11,121 nt of DNA from Saksenaea vasiformis B4078. Its lineage: Eukaryota > Mucoromycota > Mucoromycetes > Mucorales > Saksenaeaceae. The DNA is taken from NCBI GenBank assembly GCA_000697055.1, contig JNDT01002041.1, positions 1-11,121 on the forward strand. The letters run 5' to 3'. A program made the position numbers and the translations under genes. The notes under the pieces are model-generated. The model worked only from the letters and a program-made list of their open reading frames with translations, had not been told where the DNA came from and ran no database searches. Every line of letters begins with the position of its first letter. Within the stretch, counting starts at the first letter, position 1. Positions 1 to 7,373 of the stretch are shown here, piece by piece.

Positions 1-1300
1 TTTGGTAAAACTGAATTAAACCTTTAAATTGTGTTTAGCATTGGATGGTATCATGATTCCTTGGAAACATATTGAATTAGACGGATTACACGTAAACGAA
101 TTACCGTAGGATAGCTGATGTCTATTGAACGAAGCTGATATTCACCCATGTGGATAGAGTCCGGCAGCATTGAGATGAATCTTTATTATGGTTGATGTAT
201 GCCCTTATGCCGCTTTGTGGCTGTTTTGGATACGGATGGATATTGATCGTTATGGAATAAACGGAACATGTAGAGTTGCGGCAAATTTTAAGACCTCAAG
301 ATATCTAGTAATAATCCTACGGTGGATCTTTTGTTTCAGTAATTGCAACCATCATGTCCACTTGGGCCAGTAAACTTGGAAAATGGTAGAGATTAAGCAC
401 TGTCATGAAAGATATCATTAATTGCCGGACACTAGTTTTCCTATATGTTAGCATTGAGGTATGGTAACTATGATTTATCGTGGTGAAGGGTATATATAAC
501 TTCTCACATACGACGGAAGTTTAAATGTTCTAACATGGTCTTTTCTATACATAGACAGGATGAATTACTGACCGTTTTTGATACAGCTGACCGGTAAATC
601 GATTACATAATGAATGATACCACTAGGCACTGAAGGAACCTCTATATGATGCATTCATCATGGATATTAACTGTAGTTGACAGTTTCTATCCTTGTGTTG
701 TGTCGTGACTGGAACTGGTAAGTACAGTGAGACTGAGGGTGTCGTTTATTTCGGTAGAAAAGTAGACCAGGAACTAATTACTAGCTTCGACTGCATTTAT
801 ATGATCGGAGATCGAGTCTATTATATTGACACAGCGATAGATTATATCTCAGACCATATAAAAAAAATCCATATAAAAAAAAGATTATATCTCAGACACG
901 ACTACAGTACTAATGAGTGGTCTTAGCTTCCTGGAATAATGTGACGTCCATTTACTAATCATGGATGATTTTCGCGCTGTTTGAACAAAGTCTGATTACA
1001 TCGATAGCTTGAGCTCATGTAAGCAAACATGTATATGCTAAGGATCGCATGATTAACCTCCTCTACGGCGGTAGCCTTACTCTTCATAGCGCATTAAATA
1101 TTTTTGGTCTATCACAAAGAATTATTTGGTAGCTACTGGATCTTTCCCATGACTTTTGCGTCTATTCGGAGACATTTGACGTTACTTCCAGATAAACTCT
1201 GCGTTTTGGAGAACGTATTTTTACGTTTATCCGATGCTGTGATTTTCGCATCGTACTCTTCCATGTTATGTTTGAGCCATTGATAGCTCCCCTTTATCTA
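1..1300. other. A+T-rich stretch with no recognisable gene
   Basis: I see no supportable gene here. Short open frames exist (for example 188-373 and 693-926), but they begin at non-ATG codons or have no recognisable motif, and they are no longer than expected by chance. The only clear structure is the short direct repeat at 839-897. The region ends where the degenerate tandem array starts near 1305. Confidence 0.6.
839..897. repeat. Nested short direct repeat, A-rich
   Basis: A 16-bp word (AGATTATATCTCAGAC) occurs at 839-854 and again at 882-897, a 43-bp period. Between the copies lies a second tandem pair of about 15 bp (CCATATAAAAAAAA followed by T or G) at 854-868 and 869-883. This looks like a small local duplication, probably from replication slippage. 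No function can be assigned. Confidence 0.8.
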
Positions 1301-1304
1301 AGGC

Positions 1305-1745
1305 AGAGACATAATCTCATTATCCCGTGCAAAGACACGTTAAAGATAGGACCCGATTATCCCGTGTTAAACATAGGGTACTTTGTCTCATGCAAAATAC
1401 GTGGCAATGATCGGATTTTTTTTTTACATCATGCCAAAGGGTGTTTTTTTCTGGCACAGAAGGCGTGTTGGTGATAGGGTACCGTTGCCTCATGCAAAGG
1501 GTGAATCAGGGATCAGATCCTTTTACTTCATGCCAAAGTGTGTGTGAAATGTACGGTGTTTTTTTATCGCGCGCAGAAGGGTGCCGGTGATAGGGTACCA
1601 TCATCTCATGCAAAGGGTGAATCAGTGATCGGGTTCTTTTGACTCATAAAAACGGTGTCTCAGAAACAGGATTCCGTCGTCTCATGCAAACGTGGGTGAA
1701 GACAGGTTCCTTTTATCTCACACAAAAATGATGTCTCAGATAACG
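1305..1745. repeat. Degenerate tandem array upstream of dispersed repeat copy 1
   Basis: About eight to ten diverged monomers share words of the type GATAGGGTACC, CTCATGCAAAGGGTG and AATCAGTGATCGGGTTC. The clearest higher-order period is 116 bp: GATAGGGTACC starts at 1473 and again at 1589, each followed by CTCATGCAAAGGGTGAATCAG. Single monomers vary from about 30 to 78 bp because of insertions, including T-rich ones near 1419 and 1447. Other monomers begin near 1346, 1409, 1511, 1627, 1669 and 1703. The array runs directly into the body of copy 1. A similar but shorter array precedes copy 2 at 5279-5460, so array and body probably form one repeat family. Confidence 0.75.
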
Positions 1746-2195
1746 GAAAGTGATGCATATTTAAAGGGACCACTTCTTTTTCCTTTTTTTTTCCTTCTTC
1801 TTTGGCTCAGTTGGCACAGACATCCCCGGTACGGATGTCGACTTCTTATTACATATCCAGGAGCACTCATTTTTTTGTATGCCGTTTGGGCTGCATGACT
1901 GCTGTCTCGAACCGTCTTGGCCGTGTTGGTGCTTTATGCCCACGCTCGAAGTACGTAAATGTTGTCACACTCAGGATCGTTCATTTCCCGCAACAGATTG
2001 CCAGACGATGTATCGCTTCAAGTCCTCTGCACACCGTTCGAAACGTGGCCGCTCCAATGCCATAGGGTCAACCCCAACCTCTCGCCGCCCCCACCGCTCG
2101 GGTGCGGGGCTTGGCCTCCATCGATGGATGGAATTGCTCCTTCGGGGGGGGGGGTAAGTGAAAAGGCATCCAAGTATTATTTCATTTACTCACCA
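1746..2195. repeat. Dispersed repeat family, copy 1 body
   Basis: This segment is clearly related to 5461-5890 in the same orientation. Landmarks shared in order are: ATTTAAAGG near 1760; a small stem-loop at 1820-1838 (ACATCC, 7-base loop, GGATGT); GTAAATGTTGTCACAC near 1955; a 34-bp block at 1998-2031 with one mismatch against 5698-5731; a GCCG/CCCCACCGCT block near 2085; and CATTTACT near 2183. A G11 run lies at 2144-2154. Between landmarks the copies are strongly diverged. No open frame is conserved between copies, no terminal inverted repeat is visible, and I do not recognise the family. It could be a non-autonomous mobile element or an old segmental duplication. Confidence 0.75.
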
Positions 2196-3600
2196 TGAAT
2201 TATTTTTTATGCTGCTCGAATAAATTTTTGCGTCCGCTGAAGACCAAGTTCATGTAAGTTGATTACTCTTCAGACGAAACATTGACGTACCGATGGTCGC
2301 ATATTCGATTCTTTCTTAGCGCAAGCTTGGCTCTTCGAAGGCGCAAGATTTATTTAGTGTAGCATAAAAGATAATTCAGTAAACAGTATGCATATACCGT
2401 ACTTAACTTAGTCTATTGCGCAGCATGCACGTATTTCATCGTAAATTTCGAAGAGACATTCAATGAAATGAAACGTCGTCTTCCAAGTGGTCTCTGAAAT
2501 AACACAAAGATCATATTGCAACTGTCGGCGAGACCTTGCTTAGACTCGAAACGCCGAAAGATGTTCCTGGGTTGGAAGAGTTGCAGAGCTAATAGTAAGC
2601 CACTTATTGCCGGATATTTTTGCAACCTACCATTTCTCTAAATCAATCCATGATCGAGCAATATACTCTACATCAACACAGGTCCATGACACAGGCTGAG
2701 AATAAATCATAGTGGTAGACGATTATCATCATCTCTACTTCCAGTGTTGTGACAGTAGTATTCGCAAAGCAACTACAACCTTCTATTATCAAGCATGCAT
2801 AAGATCATTCGGTCTTTTCCATGGCAGGAGGGAATTCGGCTTGCCGCATAGTGTTGCAAACAAATAAATAGATTAATAAAGCGCGATGAGGCTTCTTAGA
2901 ACATATCTGGATGAGTGACGCATTTTTATTGACGTCAACGGAATGGTTTAATATTGATATCCAGCCAGCATGGATCAGATGCCTGTGCTAGTTACGCGAG
3001 TCGCATCAGCAGTGCACACAACAATCAGTGGGTAACTCTTCTTGCAGACACCCAGGATCCAGCATCAGATCCGTGTAGAACCTATCAATAAATTAGGCCT
3101 TGGCCTTCTTTTCTTTCTCTTTTAGTGACCTTTTAGAATACAAGGAAATATATGAAATGCCATATCGTTCATAATCGTCGACTATGGTAAAATTACGTCG
3201 AATTGCGTCGAATTCTACAATTACAAAAATGAATGACGATTGACATCAAAAACGCTCTTCGCTTCTTTATTCTTTATCAGCTATATATCATATGAAATAG
3301 TCAAAGCCAACGTGCTTCGATTAATGCCTCCTCGTTCGTTACGCTACAAGATATTCATTGTACCCGTTTAGATGTCCATCTAGACCGTAAAACGGCGTAT
3401 AGGACGCAGAAGGTTACGATCAAGCGGCAAATCTTAACCGATTTTAGATTATGACATGAGTGACATGGATGTCTGTCATCCTGTAGTCTGCCCGCATATA
3501 TTACCGTAGATTATACGGTATAATAGTCAGGTAGATAAAATATTCTTGGGACGATCTCTTTCAACAATACACTTACCATATCTTGCTTGTTCTGCGAGCC
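2196..3600. other. Intergenic, no gene seen
   Basis: No open frame with recognisable content is present on either strand; the 70-codon minus-strand frame at 2413-2625 has no family signature. Small structures are present: a 10-bp tandem AATT(A/G)CGTCG at 3191-3210, a TGACGTCA palindrome at 2930-2937, and an inverted repeat TACCGT/ACGGTA at 3502-3520. The last part presumably contains upstream sequence of the ankyrin gene, but no specific regulatory site can be proven. Confidence 0.5.
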
Positions 3601-3605
3601 ACTCA

Positions 3606-3612
3606 TATATAG
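3606..3612 (+). promoter_or_regulatory. TATA-like element upstream of the F-box/ankyrin gene
   Basis: TATATAG lies 184 bp upstream of the preferred ATG at 3796. With transcription starting some 30 to 100 bp downstream, this would leave an ordinary fungal leader. The region is A+T-rich and similar words occur elsewhere (for example near 3282), so this is a candidate only. Confidence 0.3.
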
Positions 3613-3795
3613 AAAAGCGAATATTTTTTTTCTAAAACCACGCATCACTGCTTACATAGTAAGTACCCTACGCTTGTAGTATGTGCGCCGAATCGTTTTG
3701 TAGTGCCTCACTGGGTTCCCGAAAAGCACGTGGAGAAGGCAGGTTGATCGATCGACACTGTGGCTTGTCTTGTATGTCCGAAAGCAACTGCTTTC

Positions 3796-4959
3796 ATGCG
3801 ACAAACGAATCGCCCAAGCAGATTATGCACATTGCCAGTTGAACTTCAGATTAGCATCTTCATATTAGCCGAAAATCCACAATTTCCTCTTGTTTCACGG
3901 ACCTTTTGGCAGCTGTCGCAATCACCTTTTGTCCGTGCTCGATACCTTGTGCACCGATTTGGAGAATGTGCGGCACTAGGAGCACGATCTATGTCCTGCA
4001 AAATCGTGACACTTGATGTCATTGACAATCTGTTGAAATTACAATGTAGCTTGGGAGCAGACGATGAATGGCTCTACTGGAAAGCTTGCGAACGTAACGA
4101 TACCCAGCTCGGTAACATCATATTTCGCTCAATCTCGGATAAGAGAACGCTCGGGCATTTTCTGATGGTAGCAGCAACCACAGGCGCAATCGACTTGATC
4201 GATCTCCTTGTGCGTACTTACAACGTAGATGTCCATCAACCCAATGGCGAAGCGTTGGCACTCGCACTAGCTTGCGCCGAGAATCAAGTGGAGACTGCGT
4301 GGCACCTCATAACGCATTACGGGTGTGATGCCCACTGCCACCGTGAACGTTATCTGCGGCGCGCCTCTCTCCAAGGTCATGTCGCACTTGTTGAGCTTCT
4401 ACTGCCAGGAGCGGATGTTCATGCCTACGACGACGGCGCGCTGCAGAACGCGACTCACAAAGGTCACCGGGCTATTGTGGACAAATTGCTCCAGGCAGGA
4501 GCAGATGCGCGAGCGAATAGGAATGCACCTGTACGGCTGGCTATTGCTAATGAGGACACACATATTCTCCAGGCTTTGCTCAATGCAGGTGCTGATCCCA
4601 ACTGGAACCATAGCTGGCCGGTACGCCAGGCTTGTCGACGTAGCGCATCAGTCATCGTTAAGACTCTTTTGCAAGACCGTCGTGTGGATTCCAACACAGA
4701 TCAAGGCATCTTTTTGTATGAGGCATTGCATGCACAGCGGGCGGAAGTCGTACAGCTTCTACTCGATCATGGAGCAGATCCAAATAGCGCGGGTGCCGTA
4801 CGGGGATTGCGTAAAGTCGTTAGACGAAACAATGTAAATCTCGTGGTACTCATGGCTAAGGCAGGCACGCGATTAGATCACCCGGCAATTCTTGCGTGTC
4901 CAATGGACAACGTTATGCGTAATGTACTGACAAATTGGTGCCAACAGTTTACACCGTGA
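3796..4959 (+). CDS. F-box-like / ankyrin-repeat protein
   Basis: An uninterrupted 387-codon frame. The frame is open upstream to a GTG at 3760, but ATG 3796 is the first ATG and the usual eukaryotic choice. Residues about 13-55 look like an F-box (LPVELQISIF, then a VSRTFWQLSQSPFVRARYLV segment), which in known families binds Skp1 in SCF ubiquitin ligases. Residues about 118-360 form roughly seven or eight ankyrin-like units. The recognisable ones carry GHVALVELLL, GHRAIVDKLLQAGAD, LQALLNAGADPN and AEVVQLLLDHGADPN; the first and last are degenerate. By family knowledge the ankyrin part would recruit a substrate, but no substrate can be named. This architecture occurs in large, fast-evolving families in Mucoromycota. 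No intron, signal peptide or membrane segment is evident. The gene lies between two direct copies of a dispersed repeat. Gene reality and ankyrin call are strong; the F-box call is moderate. Confidence 0.85.
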   Translation: MRQTNRPSRLCTLPVELQISIFILAENPQFPLVSRTFWQLSQSPFVRARYLVHRFGECAALGARSMSCKIVTLDVIDNLLKLQCSLGADDEWLYWKACERNDTQLGNIIFRSISDKRTLGHFLMVAATTGAIDLIDLLVRTYNVDVHQPNGEALALALACAENQVETAWHLITHYGCDAHCHRERYLRRASLQGHVALVELLLPGADVHAYDDGALQNATHKGHRAIVDKLLQAGADARANRNAPVRLAIANEDTHILQALLNAGADPNWNHSWPVRQACRRSASVIVKTLLQDRRVDSNTDQGIFLYEALHAQRAEVVQLLLDHGADPNSAGAVRGLRKVVRRNNVNLVVLMAKAGTRLDHPAILACPMDNVMRNVLTNWCQQFTP

Positions 4960-5278
4960 TAAGCGAGCTATTTTCTTGTACATAGACATGTTTTACTAGA
5001 CAATGATAACCTTTAGAATTCAATCACTCTGATATCAAACTGTTGAACAAAGTCTTTCATTTCTTTCTGCAAATTATTTTCTTCGGATCACAGGAAGCAG
5101 CCTCCTTGGAAATATATGGTTTTGAGTGAGCATTTGCATCAAATAATGTCACGTTACTTTCAAGTCAAATAATTTTAGCGCTGGAGAGTGATACGTCTTG
5201 GCGTGAAGAAGTGGTTCATTTTGCGTTAACCCAAGAAATAGTTCGCGCCTGGGTAACCTCAGTTTTGCATTAAAGTGC
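4960..5278. other. 3' flank of the ankyrin gene, no gene seen
   Basis: A+T-rich sequence following the TGA at 4957-4959. No canonical AATAAA lies close behind the stop codon, so the polyadenylation site cannot be placed. The segment leads into the tandem units of repeat copy 2. Confidence 0.5.
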
Positions 5279-5460
5279 TTCAGCGATGGTTTTTCGGTAC
5301 TCTTCCGGAAGCAGTAAAAACGTCTCAAGGCAAAGCAAACGTTCCGTTGAAGCAAGAATACTATCTTTTGCTTGAGGTACTTCAGTGATCGATTTCCCAA
5401 TATTCTGTCGTAAGGCAGTAAAAATGTCTCAAGATAAGAAAAGGTTTCATCCAAAAATGA
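5279..5460. repeat. 102-bp tandem units upstream of dispersed repeat copy 2
   Basis: One full unit (5279-5380) and a partial second (5381-5460) are visible. Both begin TTCAG(C/T)GAT and both contain GCAGTAAAAA(C/T)GTCTCAAG, with a period of 102 bp. The second unit shares CAGTGATCG and a later GTCTCA-AGA-type word with the array in front of copy 1 (1620-1745), supporting a common origin of array plus body. Because 102 is a multiple of three, the minus strand stays open across both units (5149-5454). I regard that as a by-product, since copy 1 has no matching frame. Confidence 0.65.
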
Positions 5461-5890
5461 TCCGTATTTAAAGGCACGGATGAACCATTTTTAAATTTTT
5501 GGGCTCTGTTTTTCAAAACGACATCCCCGGTAAGGATGTCAATTTATATACGTGCAGAATTACTCCTGTTTTTATGTCTATCATTTAGCCTGCATGACCT
5601 CTGTCCTGAATCGTCTCGGCTGTGGTGTAGCCCATTTTTCACCACCAGGTAAGTAAATGTTGTCACACGCAGCTCGCTCAACTTCCGCGACAGAACCTTG
5701 CCAGACGCTGTATCGCTTCAAGTCCTCTGCAGTCCGTTTAGAAAATGGTCACTCCCATTCCATTGGATTTCCCCCCGCCGCACGCCGTCCCCACCGCTTC
5801 AGACGCGGGGCAGGCCGCCAAAGTTGTGTGGCCATACCCTTTGGGGGATTAGAGAGATGACCTCACAGCATCTTTCATTTACTAACACTG
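5461..5890. repeat. Dispersed repeat family, copy 2 body
   Basis: This is the direct-orientation counterpart of 1746-2195 at an offset of about 3700 bp. Shared landmarks are: GTATTTAAAGG near 5464; the stem-loop at 5521-5539 (ACATCC, loop CCGGTAA, GGATGT); GTAAATGTTGTCACAC near 5652; the strongest block at 5698-5731; CCGTCCCCACCGCTT near 5787; and CATTTACT near 5876. The stem is conserved while its loop differs by one base from copy 1. No open frame is common to both copies. The copies are old, being highly diverged outside the landmarks. Confidence 0.75.
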
Positions 5891-5900
5891 CAGGAAACTG

Positions 5901-6042
5901 TCTCCAGAAAATCTCCAAGATATCTCCAAATTGTCTCCATTTTCCTTATATGTCTCGAGGATCCACTGAAATTTTGCAAAGTCCAATTATCTCCACAATA
6001 TCTCCAAATCGTCTCCAAAATATCTAGTGATGCGGGCAAAAA
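5901..6042. repeat. 11-bp phased minisatellite, arrays A and B
   Basis: The word TCTCCA starts at 5901, 5912, 5923 and 5934, then at 5990, 6001 and 6012, with a degenerate TCTAG at 6023. Within each array the spacing is exactly 11 bp; the best consensus unit is TCTCCAAAATA. Array B ends with TCTAGTGATGCGGGCAAAAA (6023-6042), which recurs at 15 of 20 positions without gaps behind array C (7196-7215). I found no inverted copy in the window, so this is not an obvious terminal-inverted-repeat pair. Confidence 0.8.
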
Positions 6043-6207
6043 CGGTCATCTTGTCCCTTGCAGCCACATTCGCAGCATCCGTTTAAGGTATTCAATATAT
6101 GCTTCAAATGTATCAGCTTGCATATATAACCGTTAGCCCTTGAAATGTACAGTTTGAAAGTGCTCTTTTCTTTACCTTCCCATTCTATCTTTTGTCAAAG
6201 ATTCTAA

Positions 6208-6712
6208 TCTCCCATATCTATCACGAAACAAATCGTGTCCAGCAGACTTGAGCTGTTAGCTGCCGCCTTCCTGAAGGCCAGTTAAAAACGTTGTGTCGCT
6301 GCCTAAACTATCGCTGAACAGAAAAAGATGATAGAAAACTATCCGCTTGAGTCTACGACCTTCAAAGCGCAAATACTGAGATTGTCTCTATAGTTAGGAG
6401 GCTTTCAAGTGAAAGAAAGGTACTAATCGAAGAACAAAGTGGTAGTGTACCTGACATACACGTTTCTGTTGAAGTGTTGCCCATCTGAAGAAGAACGACT
6501 ATTCATCCTATATATATACTAACAAGAACGGTGAAACTAGTACAAGAAAGAAGCGGTTCTCCATAAGAGCGTTCAAGACATTGATGAAAAATGAGGTGCT
6601 TCTGCAAGCACCAGAAGCGCCTCTGCCAGATGACAATATGTTAAACAGGCATGTTGATGATAAATCTCAGAAGAAACGTCACCTTGAGACTATGGAAGGC
6701 ATTGTCGTGTAG
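6208..6712 (+). pseudogene. Probable decayed coding remnant, unknown family
   Basis: Three protein-like stretches follow one another in different frames. Frame 1 runs from 6208 to a TAG at 6391, broken by TAA at 6283 and 6304; it includes SSRLELLAAAFLKAS and, after an ATG at 6328, MIENYPLESTTFKAQ. The next frame runs 6351-6488 (EIVSIVRRLSSERKVLIEEQ, then PDIHVSVEVLP). The last runs from about 6485 to a TAG at 6710, with RKKRFSIRAFKTLMKNEVLL and a charged tail, and contains an ATG at 6584. Each step between frames is the same one-base change, with short overlaps. The composition (charged, balanced, few rare residues) suggests former coding sequence, but no family is recognised. Alternatives are chance, or exons joined by introns I cannot define. 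Confidence 0.3.
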
Positions 6713-7017
6713 TCTACTCAGGTATATTCTGTTTCGATATGAAAAACTGACTTTGTTAGTGTGAATTACTATGAACCATGACAGCTGGAGCGATGTTGAT
6801 AGAAATATCAATGTATCCTCACCTGTAATACAAACAGAACTAATTAGAAGTAGTTAGCATAGACAATAAGTTTCTTTTGTCGCACCGTATCATATCCAAA
6901 CGCCGTTCCATAAATAGTATTAGTTCCGATAGCATAAATACACAAGTGGTCTATTCATTCTAAATTTAAAAAAATTCAATAAAACGGTTTATAGTAAAAG
7001 TAAATAACAACTACATG

Positions 7018-7160
7018 AGAGAAAAGAGGCATTATGTATAAGAGTGGCACACGCCATAAACCAATCACAACTGATAAGAGGCGCTTTATAGTAACGTTGA
7101 GAATCAATCGCAGATAATAAGAGACGCGTTAGATTAAGAGTTTGAGCCAATCGCTGAACT
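7018..7160. repeat. Degenerate 43-bp tandem repeat
   Basis: The word (C/T)CAATC starts at 7061, 7104 and 7147, an exact 43-bp period. Units 1 and 2 share ATAAGAG(G/A)CGC(T/G)TTA and end in TTGAG. The third unit keeps only its first 10 to 15 bases before the sequence passes into the 11-bp array C. A weaker related segment (AAAGAGGC, near 7022) precedes the first unit. No function is apparent. Confidence 0.65.
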
Positions 7161-7173
7161 GCAGAAAAGGAAA

Positions 7174-7215
7174 TCTCCATAAAATCTCCAAAATATCTCC
7201 AGAGGCGGTCAAAAA
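7174..7215. repeat. 11-bp phased minisatellite, array C
   Basis: TCTCCA starts at 7174, 7185 and 7196 in exact 11-bp steps, with the same consensus as arrays A and B. Positions 7174-7215 align with 6001-6042 without gaps at an offset of 1173 bp, ending in the shared GCGG(G/T)CAAAAA. Immediately after this, similarity to the earlier copy stops and the DIRS leader begins. This suggests that the retrotransposon sits inside or at the edge of this repeat. Confidence 0.75.
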
Positions 7216-7217
7216 TT

Positions 7218-7257
7218 GGAGTTGTGGGTCGTTCCTAGCACAACCTTAGTTGACTCC
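7218..7257 (+). other. Potential stem-loop at the left end of the DIRS element
   Basis: GGAGT (7218-7222) can pair with ACTCC (7253-7257), and TTGTG (7222-7226) with CACAA (7239-7243). A competing small hairpin CAAC-CTTA-GTTG lies at 7241-7252. DIRS-type elements have inverted terminal repeats, but the partner terminus is outside the window, so this may be part of the left terminal repeat or a chance fold. Confidence 0.3.
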
Positions 7258-7290
7258 TGGTCGGCCTCCGATGCGGTACTAGCTCTCCGA

Positions 7291-7370
7291 GCCGCGCTTT
7301 ATTGGTCTATAAAAATTTTTTGTTCCAACTCTAATACATCATATCTTTCTAAGCCGCGCATCGTGGTCTA
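7291..7370 (+). promoter_or_regulatory. DIRS leader: core promoter candidate with a duplicated GCCGCGC..TGGTCTA motif
   Basis: TATAAAAA at 7308-7315 lies 66 bp upstream of the Gag ATG, with an inverted CCAAT box (ATTGG, 7301-7305) just before it. The sequence GCCGCGCTTTATTGGTCTA (7291-7309) is repeated as GCCGCGCATCGTGGTCTA (7353-7370), so the pair brackets the presumed transcription start, and the second copy ends three bases before the Gag ATG. TATA at this distance suits an internal Pol II promoter. Whether the duplicated motif is a protein-binding site or part of the terminal repeat is unknown. Confidence 0.45.
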
Positions 7371-7373
7371 AGT

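Noticed and set aside
188..926. Two short + strand frames (188-373 and 693-926) as genes
   Set aside because: The second starts at a TTG with no upstream ATG, neither has a recognisable motif, and part of the second lies in the A-rich direct repeat. Their length is within chance expectation.
1803..2025. tRNA-derived SINE promoter in repeat copy 1
   Set aside because: A box-A-like word (TGGCTCAGTTGG, 1803-1814) fits the consensus well, but it is not kept in copy 2. The nearest box-B-like sequence (near 2013) has two mismatches and is about 200 bp away, too far for a usual tRNA-type promoter.
2930..2937. TGACGTCA palindrome as a CRE/bZIP site
   Set aside because: The match is perfect, but it is a single 8-bp word over 850 bp from the nearest gene start, with no supporting context.
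3760..3795. GTG at 3760 as the start of the ankyrin gene
   Set aside because: GTG starts are not expected in a nuclear fungal gene; the in-frame ATG at 3796 precedes the F-box-like segment and loses no domain.
5149..5454. Minus-strand 101-codon frame as a gene
   Set aside because: It lies inside tandem repeat units, has no family signature and is not preserved in the related copy 1.
5901..7215. A DNA transposon with terminal inverted repeats made of the 11-bp arrays
   Set aside because: Both arrays are in direct orientation, and I found no inverted TGGAGA array anywhere in the window.
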